From: Polyangiaceae bacterium
GTDB taxonomy: Bacteria > Myxococcota_A > Polyangia > Polyangiales > Polyangiaceae
Reading direction: 5' to 3'
Assembly: GCA_947475525.1 (NCBI GenBank)
Contig: CANJMI010000001.1
Span: forward strand, 124,001 to 188,000
Length of the DNA: 64,000 nt
Under the pieces are notes generated by a model. That model was given only the letters and a program-made list of their open reading frames with translations, ran no database searches and was not told where the DNA came from. The position numbers and the translations under genes were made by a program. Positions 19,714 to 27,981 of the stretch are shown here, in pieces (position 1 is the first letter of the stretch; each line of letters opens with the position of its first letter).

Positions 19714-20502
19714 ATGGTGAAAGCTGCGATGAGCGTCTCGCCCAGGCTTCGCGTGGTTGCCTCACAGCCCCCTGAGCTCGTGGTCTACGACGAGCCCGGC
19801 ACGTGCTCCTACCTCGCCCAGGAGACGTGGCGTTTGCCGCTGCGGTTGCCGGTGCGTCCGCTGACGCGAGAGGAGTTCGGTGCGCGCCTCGCGGAAGGCG
19901 ACCGACGCCAAGGTCGCCTCTTGTACCGGACCGCGTGCCCGACCTGCCGCGCGTGCGAACCCCTTCGTCTCGACGTGAGCCGCTTTCGCCCGACCAAGAC
20001 CCAAAGGCGCGTGCTTCGCGCGGGCGACCGCCTCCTTCGATTGCAGCTCGGCCCACCCGTCGTCGATGCCGCGCGGGTGCAGCTCTACAACGACCACAAA
20101 AACGGCCGGAAACTCTCGAACGGCGAGCACCAGACGAGCGCGGACGCCTTTCGCTCGTTCCTCGGTGACACCTGTTGCGAGACCTTCGAGATGCGCTACT
20201 TGCTCGGTGAGCAACTGCTCGGCGTCGCGATCGTCGACAGGACCGATGATGCGCTCAGCGCCGTGTATTTTTACTGGGATCCCGCGCACGCGTCGCTGAG
20301 TCCGGGCACCTACTCGATCTTGAAACAAGTCGAGCTCTGCCGGCAACTCGGCATCCGGTACCTCTACCTCGGGCTCTACATTCAAGCGAGCGAAGCGATG
20401 GCGTACAAGGCCCGCTTCCTGCCGCACGAGCGCCTCATGGGCGGCACGTGGACCGAGTTCACGACGGCGGGACCCAGCCAAACGCCGCCTCTCCCTCGGT
20501 GA
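19714..20502 (+). CDS. bpt: Aspartate/glutamate leucyltransferase (Bpt)
   Basis: 262 residues of the ATE1/Bpt family, which adds Leu from Leu-tRNA to N-terminal Asp/Glu and so marks proteins for ClpS-ClpAP degradation. Signatures: PGTCSYLAQETWRLPLRLP, CPTCRACEPLRLDV (paired Cys), FYWDPAHASLSPGTYSIL and YLYLGLYIQASEAMAYK. The length fits bacterial Bpt. The start ATG has a GGGGCGG stretch upstream; an alternative ATG lies five codons downstream. It sits between a cyclase gene and the ccm operon with no obvious functional link. Confidence 0.92.
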   Translation: MVKAAMSVSPRLRVVASQPPELVVYDEPGTCSYLAQETWRLPLRLPVRPLTREEFGARLAEGDRRQGRLLYRTACPTCRACEPLRLDVSRFRPTKTQRRVLRAGDRLLRLQLGPPVVDAARVQLYNDHKNGRKLSNGEHQTSADAFRSFLGDTCCETFEMRYLLGEQLLGVAIVDRTDDALSAVYFYWDPAHASLSPGTYSILKQVELCRQLGIRYLYLGLYIQASEAMAYKARFLPHERLMGGTWTEFTTAGPSQTPPLPR

Positions 20503-20608
20503 GCCCCACGCGAGGGTCGGCGGAGAACGGCCAAGAACCGCGAGAATCCCTTGCTACCGCGTGCTATGCCCTTCACGCGAGGACACCCCTTGTCCCGCCC
20601 CTTAAACC

Positions 20609-23182
20609 ATGTGGAACAGCCTGCCTGAATTCGGAACCGGAGTCCTTTGCGCGATCCTGGTCGCCGCTGCGTACACGTTCTCGGTTGCGCTCGCTGCAGG
20701 AGGCGGAAGGCCGAGGCTCTTGCAAGCCGCGAGGAGCGGCGCCTTCGGCACGATCGCCCTCGTAGGCCTTGCGGTCTTGGTGCTCGCGTACGCGTTCGTT
20801 TCCCACGACTTTCGGCTCGATTATGTCGCGCGCTACAGCGATCGAACGATGTCGACGCCATGGCTGATAGCGGCGCTCTGGGGTGGCCAAGATGGCTCGC
20901 TCCTCTGGTGGCTGTTTCTGACGGCGTTCTTCTCCGGCGTCTGCACCGCGTGGCTGAAGGGTCGCTACCGGGATCTGCAGCCGTACGTCATCGCGACGCA
21001 AATGAGCGTCCTCATTTTTCTCGCGATCTTGATGCTCTTCGCGGCGAATCCATTCCGCACCCAGATCGGCGGCGCGTCACCCGACGGCGCGGGGCTCAAC
21101 TACCAGCTTCGCAACTTCTACATGATCATCCACCCGCCGAGCCTCTACATCGGCTTCACGAGCTGCGCGGTGCCGTTCAGCTTCGCCATCGCGGCACTCG
21201 TCACGGGGCGACTCGACAACGAGTGGATCATCGCGACGCGCAAGTGGATGCTTTTTAGCTGGCTGTTCTTGGCCATCGGCAACGCGCTCGGCATGCTCTG
21301 GGCTTACGAAGAACTCGGCTGGGGCGGCTACTGGGCGTGGGATCCCGTCGAAAACGCAGCGTTTTTACCGTGGCTAACCGCGAGCGCCTACGTGCATTCG
21401 ACGATGGTCCAGGAGCGCCGCGGGATGCTGAAGATGTGGAACGTCATCCTCATCTGCTTGACGTTTTTCCTCACGTACTTCGGCACCTTTCTCACCCGCT
21501 CGGGCCTCATCGCGAGCGTCCACGCCTTCGCGCAATCGAGCATCGGCAACTACTTCGCCGTCTACATGATCCTGATCATCGCGGTCTCGACGGCGCTCAT
21601 CCTGCGCCGGGCCGACAAGCTGAAGAGCGACGGAGTCTTCGACGCCTGGCTGAGCCGTGAGTTCACGTTCCTCATGAACAACTGGGCGCTCGTCGGGCTG
21701 ATGGTCTTCATCGCGCTCGCAACCGTCTGGCCCCGGATCTCGGAGTGGCTGTTGAACCAGAAGGCCACGGTAGGACCCACGTTCTACAACGCCTTCATCC
21801 CGCCGGTGGCGCTCGTGCTGATCTTCTTGATGGGAACGGCTCCGCTGCTCGGCTGGCGCAAGACTTCGGCTCGCCTCTTCTACCAATCCTTCACCTTCCC
21901 GATCGCCGCAATGGTCGCCGCCGGCGCAGCCCACGTGGCCTTCGGTACGAAGCTCGGATTTCCCGCGTTCGTCGTCTCCGAGCCCGTCAAGGAGAGCGCC
22001 CTTTGGCTGCGGCTCGCGTGGCTGCAGGGCAAGCTCCCGCTCGTGACGATCATGCTCGTCACGTACAACATCGCCGTTGTGCTTCAGGAGTTCTACCGCG
22101 GCATTGCGGCGCGCCGCAGGAGCAAGCCGGAGAGTGTCTTCGTCGCACTGACGAGGCTCGTATCAAAATCGCGCCGTCGTTACGGTGGCTACATCGTCCA
22201 CGTTGGCATCGCCGTCATGTTCTTCGGCTTCGCGGGACGAGCCTGGGGCCTCGACAAAGAAGCGAACCTCGGCCCAAACGAGACGATGACCATCGGCGAG
22301 TACTCGATGACCTACCGGGGCACGCACCGCGATGTCGACCACGAGAAGACGGCCGTGGTCACCGACATCGACGTGATGAAAGGCGGCGCGCTCGTCGGTC
22401 AGATCCATCCGGCACGCTTCATTTACAAAGCGTCGCCCGACCAACCCTCGACCGAAATCGGCCGTTTCTCGACGCCGAAGAACGACCTCTACGTCGTCGT
22501 CGGAATGATCAACCCCGAGACCAAGGCCGCGAGCGTGCAAGCCCACGTCAACCCGCTCGTCTCCTTCGTCTGGTGCGGCGTGATGATTTTGATCGTAGGC
22601 GCGCTCGTTGCGATGTGGCCCGAGGCGACCCACGCAGAGGCGGAGGCGGGAGCGTTCTCGTACGTCCGGGCCCTCGGCACCGCGGGCACCATGGTGATGC
22701 TGAGCGTCGTCCTCGCACTCGCGCCCTCGTACGCGTACGGGCAGCAACAAGAGATGAAGCGCGAAGGCTTCGTCGAAGAGCAGACACCGAAGGAAAAGTC
22801 CTTGTTCGCGCAGCTCCTCTGCGACTGCGGGACCTGCCCGCACGAGGCGCTATCGACGTGCACGTGCGGCTGGGCGCATGACATGCGTGCGGCGATTCGC
22901 GCGGAATTGAAGCAAGGCAAGACCACGGAGACCATTCTCAGCGACTACGCGGCGAAGCACGGGAGCGACGCCGTCTTGGTTCAGGTCGATGAAGGCGGAG
23001 CGCGCGCATTGTGGGCTGTGCCGCTGTTCGGGCTCGCGCTCGGAGGCGGGCTTATCTTCCGCTTCATCCGGCAGCGCACGCGGAGCAAGACCGACAAAGA
23101 GACCGAGGATGACGGCGCCGGCCGCGACGCCTATGACGCGCGTCTCGATGACGAGCTGAACCATCTCGACGAGGACCCGTGA
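20609..23182 (+). CDS. ccmF: CcmF-CcmH fusion, cytochrome c heme lyase
   Basis: 857 residues. Residues 1 to about 690 are a CcmF/NrfE heme lyase: many membrane helices, HPPSLYIGF, the WWD heme motif WGGYWAWDPVE (238-248), the FLTRSGL loop and a soluble domain around 570-660. After one more helix comes a separate C-terminal part (about 715-857) with a CcmH-like segment: Cys738, 740, 743, 751 and 753 followed by AHDMRAAIRAELKQGKTTETIL, then a final helix and an acidic tail. CcmH normally presents LRCxxCQ and reduces or holds apocytochrome Cys. Here the CxxC is C740-x-x-C743 with extra Cys around it. The downstream ORF overlaps by GTGA. The cytochrome lipoprotein at 4-5 kb is a plausible client. 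Confidence 0.9.
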   Translation: MWNSLPEFGTGVLCAILVAAAYTFSVALAAGGGRPRLLQAARSGAFGTIALVGLAVLVLAYAFVSHDFRLDYVARYSDRTMSTPWLIAALWGGQDGSLLWWLFLTAFFSGVCTAWLKGRYRDLQPYVIATQMSVLIFLAILMLFAANPFRTQIGGASPDGAGLNYQLRNFYMIIHPPSLYIGFTSCAVPFSFAIAALVTGRLDNEWIIATRKWMLFSWLFLAIGNALGMLWAYEELGWGGYWAWDPVENAAFLPWLTASAYVHSTMVQERRGMLKMWNVILICLTFFLTYFGTFLTRSGLIASVHAFAQSSIGNYFAVYMILIIAVSTALILRRADKLKSDGVFDAWLSREFTFLMNNWALVGLMVFIALATVWPRISEWLLNQKATVGPTFYNAFIPPVALVLIFLMGTAPLLGWRKTSARLFYQSFTFPIAAMVAAGAAHVAFGTKLGFPAFVVSEPVKESALWLRLAWLQGKLPLVTIMLVTYNIAVVLQEFYRGIAARRRSKPESVFVALTRLVSKSRRRYGGYIVHVGIAVMFFGFAGRAWGLDKEANLGPNETMTIGEYSMTYRGTHRDVDHEKTAVVTDIDVMKGGALVGQIHPARFIYKASPDQPSTEIGRFSTPKNDLYVVVGMINPETKAASVQAHVNPLVSFVWCGVMILIVGALVAMWPEATHAEAEAGAFSYVRALGTAGTMVMLSVVLALAPSYAYGQQQEMKREGFVEEQTPKEKSLFAQLLCDCGTCPHEALSTCTCGWAHDMRAAIRAELKQGKTTETILSDYAAKHGSDAVLVQVDEGGARALWAVPLFGLALGGGLIFRFIRQRTRSKTDKETEDDGAGRDAYDARLDDELNHLDEDP

Positions 23183-23787
23183 GCCGCGAACGAAACGACA
23201 GCAGCCTCGAGCGCGGAATCGCTCTCGCAACGAAGCTTGCCCCCTTCGGCGCGGTGGCGCTCGCCCTCGGCGCGGGCGTGGTCGCCGGACCCCCTCTCGC
23301 CGTCCTCATTCTCACGGGCAGCGCGCTCATCGGTGCCATCGCCACCTTGTGGACCAGCGTTCGCGCTCTCGTCGGCGAGACGCCGCTCGCACCCGAAGAC
23401 GCGTTCGCACTCGGCGCGCCCTCGAGCGAGGAAGAGCAAAAGCGAGCGGTGCTGCGTGCAATAAAGGACATCGAATTCGAGCGCTCGGTCGGCAAGATCT
23501 CCGAGGAGGACTATGCCGCCCTCCTCGGTCGCTACCGTGCCGAGGCCAAGCGTCTGCTCCGCCAAATCGACGAGGCCCACGCCCCCGATCGAGCACGCGC
23601 CGAAGCGCTCGCCGCCAAGCACCTCGCGAAAAGCGGCGACGCGCCTACCACGACGAAAAAACCCGCCAAAAAGAAGCCTTCAGCCATCGTGCAAGACTGC
23701 CCCGAATGCCCCGTGAAAAACGACGGTGACGCCGCGTTCTGCAAAGGCTGCGGAGCCAAGCTCGACGCCGAGGAGGTGTCGTCGTGA
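23179..23787 (+). CDS. CcmI-like membrane protein with C-terminal zinc ribbon
   Basis: 202 residues. Two hydrophobic helices at about 20-65, then IKDIEFERSVGKISEEDYAALLGRYRAEA, the helical pattern typical of CcmI/CycH-type proteins, then a Lys/Pro linker and a C-terminal zinc ribbon with CPEC and CKGC pairs. The start GTG overlaps the CcmF-CcmH stop, so the protein is made in step with the heme lyase and probably acts in cytochrome c assembly. Full CcmI has TPR repeats; none are here. The zinc ribbon faces an unknown partner. Assignment rests on motif plus position. Confidence 0.75.
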   Translation: MSRERNDSSLERGIALATKLAPFGAVALALGAGVVAGPPLAVLILTGSALIGAIATLWTSVRALVGETPLAPEDAFALGAPSSEEEQKRAVLRAIKDIEFERSVGKISEEDYAALLGRYRAEAKRLLRQIDEAHAPDRARAEALAAKHLAKSGDAPTTTKKPAKKKPSAIVQDCPECPVKNDGDAAFCKGCGAKLDAEEVSS

Positions 23788-25151
23788 AGGCTTCGACGGG
23801 AGTTGCCGCGCTGTTCGTGCTCGTCGCGGGGAGCGCCCTCGCGGCAACGCCTCCGCCGGCAGCATCGATCGTGCCTTCCGGAGCGCCAGCCGCTTCCGCG
23901 GTGCCGTCCGCTGCGCCAGCGAATAAACCAGCGACGGGGCCCTCCGCGGTGCCCGGACCGCATGGCGACGCGGCGCTGCCCGCGGGCCATCCGCCGACGG
24001 ATAGCCGCCCTCTCGCGCCGGAAGGACCAAACCCGGATCAAGTCGGCATCGATCCGGAGCTGCCAGCCGGAAGCATTTTCGTTCACTTGGTCGATGCCTC
24101 GGACATGCCGATTGGCGGAGCGCCCATCGTGCTCGACATCGATCGCAACACCGTGGCGCAAGGCGAATCGCATGACGAGCGTGCCGCCCGCGTCGATCCA
24201 AAAGGCGAAGCGCAATTCGTCGGCCTCAAGGTCGGCGGCGGAACGAGCTACCGCGTGCGCACCCAGCGCGACGGCGCAACCTTCGCGAGCCCGTCGTTCA
24301 TGCTCAAGACAGAAGGCGGAGCGCAGGTCCTCTTGCACTCGCACGAGGTGGTGAAAAACTTATCGGAAGCGCGCTTCGTCATCGAAGCGTTCGTCGTCCT
24401 CGAGGTGAAGCAGGACACCGTTCGGGTCAATCACCTGCTGCGCACCTTCACCTTCGGTCCGGCATTCCTCGCCCAAGGCCTCACGATGAAGCTGCCTCCG
24501 GGGGCTCGCGCCTTCAGCCAGGAGGAGTCCGCAACGGGCATTTCTCTGCGCGAGCACAACGGTGAAGTCTCGCTGCAGGGAACCTTTCCTCCAGGCCAAG
24601 CCGAGTTGACCTACGGCTACACCCTTCCCCTCGAGAACGGGCCGACGCTGGGCCTTCGGTTGCCGCTGCCTCCGCGCGTGCTCGCAGCTCAAGTCAGCGT
24701 CAACGCGGGCCCAGGCATGTCGCTCACCGTGGCGGGATTCGCGCCAGCTCAACCCTCACGGCGCCGCGATGGACAGAAGGTCCTTCAAGCGCTGCGACAG
24801 CTCGAAGCGTCAAAAAACCCTGCGGAATTCCTCGCAAACGTCACCAACGGTGAACTTGACGTCACCGTGCAAGGGCTGCCGTCGAACGGCAATGGTCCGA
24901 TCGTAGCCGCGACCCTCGCCGCACTCGCGCTGGCGCTGGGCGCCGCCGAACTCCGAAAGAGCGGAACCAAATCCGACAAGGCCGCGCTCGCACTCGAGCT
25001 CTCCGAAGCGCGCGACGCCTTGCTCGGCGAGCTCACGGCACTCGAAGCCGCAAGAGCGACAGGAGAGGTCGGCCCTAAGAGTTACGAGCGCCTCCGTACC
25101 GCTCTCGTTGACGCGCTTGCCCGCGTTTTGGCGAAACTCGAGACGCGATGA
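23784..25151 (+). CDS. Secreted/membrane protein of the ccm operon, function unknown
   Basis: 455 residues. Signal peptide (ALFVLVAGSALA), about 60 residues of Pro/Ala/Ser-rich linker, then a beta-rich region (about 90-340) resembling carboxypeptidase-regulatory or Ig-like sheets (SIFVHLVDASDMPIGGAPIVLDID), one membrane helix near 370-385, and a cytoplasmic helical tail with LLGELTALEAARATGEVGPKSYERL. That tail repeats the CcmI-like helix pattern of the previous protein. The GTG start overlaps the previous stop and has AGGAGG 7 bases upstream. Coupling suggests a role in cytochrome c assembly or heme handling at the periplasmic face; the family is not recognised. Confidence 0.75.
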   Translation: MKASTGVAALFVLVAGSALAATPPPAASIVPSGAPAASAVPSAAPANKPATGPSAVPGPHGDAALPAGHPPTDSRPLAPEGPNPDQVGIDPELPAGSIFVHLVDASDMPIGGAPIVLDIDRNTVAQGESHDERAARVDPKGEAQFVGLKVGGGTSYRVRTQRDGATFASPSFMLKTEGGAQVLLHSHEVVKNLSEARFVIEAFVVLEVKQDTVRVNHLLRTFTFGPAFLAQGLTMKLPPGARAFSQEESATGISLREHNGEVSLQGTFPPGQAELTYGYTLPLENGPTLGLRLPLPPRVLAAQVSVNAGPGMSLTVAGFAPAQPSRRRDGQKVLQALRQLEASKNPAEFLANVTNGELDVTVQGLPSNGNGPIVAATLAALALALGAAELRKSGTKSDKAALALELSEARDALLGELTALEAARATGEVGPKSYERLRTALVDALARVLAKLETR

Positions 25152-25228
25152 AACGGCGCGTTGGGCGGGTCCTGCGGACGTGTGTCCTCGGCGTGCTCAC
25201 ACTCACGGTCCGAGCGACGACCGCGTGA
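25148..25228 (+). CDS. 26-codon ORF bridging two ccm-operon genes
   Basis: Starts with ATG in an ATGA overlap with the gene before it and ends with TGA in a GTGA overlap with the SUMF1-like gene after it. The peptide MKRRVGRVLRTCVLGVLTLT followed by VRATTA has a basic N-terminus and a hydrophobic core, so it looks like a signal peptide or a tiny membrane protein. It may serve only to carry ribosomes between the two genes, or be the remnant of a longer gene. No homology can be claimed. Confidence 0.4.
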   Translation: MKRRVGRVLRTCVLGVLTLTVRATTA

Positions 25229-26076
25229 AGCTGGCCGCGGCGACCGTGCTTCTCGCCGGAGCGTCGATAGCGGCGGTCGTCTGGTACGGAACGAACGACG
25301 CTCGGGCACCCGAGCTGTGTCCTGCAGGTCTGCTGCGGCTCGGCCCGCGATGCTGCGGCGAAGGCCAGTCGCTCGACGGCGGCGCCTGCCGAGGGGCTCC
25401 TTCTCGCTGCGCGGCGACCCAAAACCCGAGCGCGCAAGGTTGCGTTCTCGTCGGCGAAAGCATCGTGTTGCCGCAAGGCCGAGTCCTCGGCGTGCCGACC
25501 GATTGGGACGACACCTCGAGCCGTGAGCCGCCGGCCGAGCTCGCGGCATTTGCAATCGATCGAGGCGAAGTCGTCGAGCGGAGCTACGCGGAGTGCGTGG
25601 CTGGCGGTGGATGTGAGGTCGCTCCCATGCGCGGCGAGCCTGGACTTCCACAGACGAACGTCACGGCGAAACAAGCGGCGAGCTACTGCGGGTGGCGTGG
25701 CGGAGCGTTGCCAAGCGCAGCGCAGTTCGCCTACGCCGCGATGGGGCGACAAGGGCGGCGCTACCCATGGGGCGACGCGGGCGCGGTGTGTCGGCGTGTC
25801 GCCTACGGCCTCGCGACCGGACCATGCGGGCAAGGCGCGACCGGCCCGCAGCTCGCGGGCTCGCATCCATCGGGGGCCACGCCCGAGGGGATCCTGGATC
25901 TCGCGGGCAACGTCGAAGAGTGGGTGACTTCGCCCGGCGGCTTCGAGGCGCGAGGCGGCTCTTGGGCGGAAGCGAGCGTAACGGCGCTCCGCTCGTTCAG
26001 CGCGCGAGCGATGCCCTCCGACGGGCGCTCGCCGGCGCTCGGGTTTCGTTGTGTGTATGCTGCGAGTGGGCAATGA
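25225..26076 (+). CDS. SUMF1/PvdO-like (formylglycine-generating-enzyme fold) membrane-anchored protein
   Basis: 283 residues. N-terminal anchor helix (AAATVLLAGASIAAVVWY), a Cys-rich segment with eight Cys (CPAGLLRLGPRCC and on), then an FGE-sulfatase domain: ASYCGWRGGALPSAAQFAYA, GRRYPWGD, ILDLAGNVEEWV, RGGSW and GFRCVY. The fold is shared by sulfatase-activating enzymes, EgtB and non-enzymatic members; the paired catalytic Cys of true FGE could not be placed, so the activity is open. GTG start in a GTGA overlap with the 26-codon ORF, and the next gene overlaps its stop (ATGA). Longer in-frame extension upstream lies inside the preceding gene and was rejected. Confidence 0.8.
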   Translation: MKLAAATVLLAGASIAAVVWYGTNDARAPELCPAGLLRLGPRCCGEGQSLDGGACRGAPSRCAATQNPSAQGCVLVGESIVLPQGRVLGVPTDWDDTSSREPPAELAAFAIDRGEVVERSYAECVAGGGCEVAPMRGEPGLPQTNVTAKQAASYCGWRGGALPSAAQFAYAAMGRQGRRYPWGDAGAVCRRVAYGLATGPCGQGATGPQLAGSHPSGATPEGILDLAGNVEEWVTSPGGFEARGGSWAEASVTALRSFSARAMPSDGRSPALGFRCVYAASGQ

Positions 26077-26618
26077 AACGCGCGCTCCCTCTTCTCGGCA
26101 TCGCCCTCGGGACGGCGCTTATCGTGTACGCGCTCCAGTTCGGAAAGACCGAAGAGGAGCGCATCGGCATGCGGCTTCAGGCGCTCGCCGCGAGCCTCGC
26201 CGTGAGCGACGGCCGCGAGACCACCACGATTCGCGGCGCACGCCTTCGCAAGGACTTCGCCGAACTCTTCGCGAAAGACGTCTCGCTTGCGATCCCGGAG
26301 CTCGGGGCGGTTGATCAAGGGCGGCCCGCACTCGTCGAGCTCGCGATGCAGGCACCTGCAGACTACGCGTCTATCGCGGTGAATCTCGAGAAGCTGCGAA
26401 TTCGACTCGACGACTCCAAGGAGCACGCCGTCGCGGTCGGTGAAGCTCACCTCTCGGGAGTCCGGCGCGAAGGAAGCCGGCACGAAGACAGCCGCACCGT
26501 GTCGCTGCGGCTCGACCGGCACGATGGCGAATGGCGCATCGTAAACGTCTCGGTGTCCGTATCGAAGGACGCGCTCGAAGGTCACGGCGCGGTCGCTCCA
26601 CTGCGAGTGGCTCCGTGA
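26073..26618 (+). CDS. Membrane-anchored NTF2-like protein
   Basis: 181 residues: one N-terminal helix (LPLLGIALGTALIVYAL), a helical stretch, and a C-terminal beta-sheet ending RLDRHDGEWRIVNVSVSVSKD, a pattern common in NTF2-like/SnoaL-like folds. It would sit in the inner membrane with its domain outside. Last gene of the ccm operon, coupled by ATGA. No catalytic residues recognised; a binding or assembly role is likely but unproven. Confidence 0.7.
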   Translation: MKRALPLLGIALGTALIVYALQFGKTEEERIGMRLQALAASLAVSDGRETTTIRGARLRKDFAELFAKDVSLAIPELGAVDQGRPALVELAMQAPADYASIAVNLEKLRIRLDDSKEHAVAVGEAHLSGVRREGSRHEDSRTVSLRLDRHDGEWRIVNVSVSVSKDALEGHGAVAPLRVAP

Positions 26619-26624
26619 CAAATA

Positions 26625-26641
26625 GCGAAGATGAGCTTCGC
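26625..26641 (+). terminator. Possible terminator hairpin closing the ccm operon
   Basis: GCGAAG, loop ATGAG, CTTCGC begins 7 bases after the last stop codon of the operon. Only short T clusters follow, so intrinsic termination would be weak. Confidence 0.35.
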
Positions 26642-26679
26642 GAATCGTTCAGTTTCCTATACGCTCATTGGTTCCGCTC

Positions 26680-27954
26680 ATGACCGTTGCCCTCCTGTCG
26701 ATCGGCACCGAGCTCCTCCAGGGGGAGATCGCAAACTCCAACGCGCAATGGCTCGGAGAGCAGCTGACCTCGATCGGCCTCCACGTTGTTCGCATCGAGA
26801 GCGTCGGCGACGATCGCGCCGTCCTTGCGGCAACGCTTCGCCGTCTCCTCGCCGAAAATCATTTCGTGATCGCGACAGGCGGACTCGGCCCAACAACGGA
26901 TGATTTGACCGCGGAAGTCGCCGCCGAAGTCTTGGGTACCCAGCTTGCCCTCGATGACGACGCGCTCGCCACGATGCGGCGCAAGCTCGAGAAGGCCGGT
27001 CGGATCGTCCGCGCGGGCCACGTGAAGCAAGCCCACCTTCCGATTGGTGCCGAAATCCTTCCGAACTCGGTTGGCTCGGCGCCCGGCTTCGTGCTCGCCC
27101 AGGAGGAGAGGCTCGCGTTCTTCATGCCGGGCGTGCCTACAGAAATGCGGGCGATGTTCGAGCAGCACGTGGTGCCGCGAATGATGCCGTCGGCGAAGAA
27201 CGACAGTTTTCGGATCGTGCTTCACACCTACGGCGCGGGAGAATCGATCGTGGCCGAGAGCCTCGACGGGCTTGAAGCGGCTCACCCCGGCGTTCTGCTC
27301 GGGTTTCGCATCACCGGCCCCGAAGTGGACGTGAAGGTGATGGGACGCGCTTCGAACCAGGCCGACGCGCGACGCCTTGTAGAAGCCGCCGCTGACGACG
27401 CCCGATCTCGCCTCGGGAGTCTCGTCTACGGAGAGGGCGCAGATTCGCTCCCGCTCGTCGTCGCTCGAGCGCTGCGTTCGCGCGGCTGGAGTCTCTCCGT
27501 CGCTGAGTCGTGTACCGGCGGACTCATCGCGCGGGAATTCACCCGAACGCCTGCAAGCGACTACTTCGTCGGCGCCACGGTGACGTACACCAACGCTGCG
27601 AAGTCAAAGCTCCTCGGCGTATCGGAAGACACGCTACGCGGCCATGGCTCGGTGAGCGCCGAAGTCGCAGCCGAAATGGCCGAAGGCGCGCGGCGCACGT
27701 TCGGTAGCGACGTCGCCCTCGCGGTCACCGGGATCGCCGGACCGACCGGTGCGACACCGGACAAACCCGTCGGACTTGTGCACTGGGCGGTCGCTCATCC
27801 GGGCGGCACGGTGGTGAACATGCGCGTTTTTCCTGGGAACCGTATCCAAGTACAACAGGCCGCGAGTCACGCCGTGCTCGACGAGCTCCGACGCGTCTGC
27901 GCAGCGGTGCGAGTCTCTCGCCCAAGCAACCGAGGCCTCGGCCCGAACGGCTGA
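26680..27954 (+). CDS. cinA: CinA-family protein (nicotinamide-nucleotide amidohydrolase type)
   Basis: 424 residues with the full CinA architecture: an N-terminal MoCF/competence-damage domain (VALLSIGTELLQGEIANSN, ATGGLGPTTDDLT, FFMPGVPTEM) and a C-terminal PncC-like deamidase domain (VAESCTGGLIARE, VTGIAGPTGATPDKPVGLV). The C-terminal domain recycles nicotinamide mononucleotide in characterised members. The ATG used removes a four-residue TTG-started extension. It follows the ccm operon after a 61-base gap with its own likely promoter, and is convergent with clpB. Confidence 0.93.
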   Translation: MTVALLSIGTELLQGEIANSNAQWLGEQLTSIGLHVVRIESVGDDRAVLAATLRRLLAENHFVIATGGLGPTTDDLTAEVAAEVLGTQLALDDDALATMRRKLEKAGRIVRAGHVKQAHLPIGAEILPNSVGSAPGFVLAQEERLAFFMPGVPTEMRAMFEQHVVPRMMPSAKNDSFRIVLHTYGAGESIVAESLDGLEAAHPGVLLGFRITGPEVDVKVMGRASNQADARRLVEAAADDARSRLGSLVYGEGADSLPLVVARALRSRGWSLSVAESCTGGLIAREFTRTPASDYFVGATVTYTNAAKSKLLGVSEDTLRGHGSVSAEVAAEMAEGARRTFGSDVALAVTGIAGPTGATPDKPVGLVHWAVAHPGGTVVNMRVFPGNRIQVQQAASHAVLDELRRVCAAVRVSRPSNRGLGPNG

Positions 27955-27961
27955 GCCGCGC

Positions 27962-27981
27962 GACTCTCAGCCACGAGAGTC
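27962..27981. terminator. Hairpin between convergent cinA and clpB
   Basis: Perfect 7-base arms GACTCTC and GAGAGTC with a 6-base loop, placed directly between the two stop codons and touching that of clpB. It could stop transcription from both sides, although neither flank has a run of T. Confidence 0.45.
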
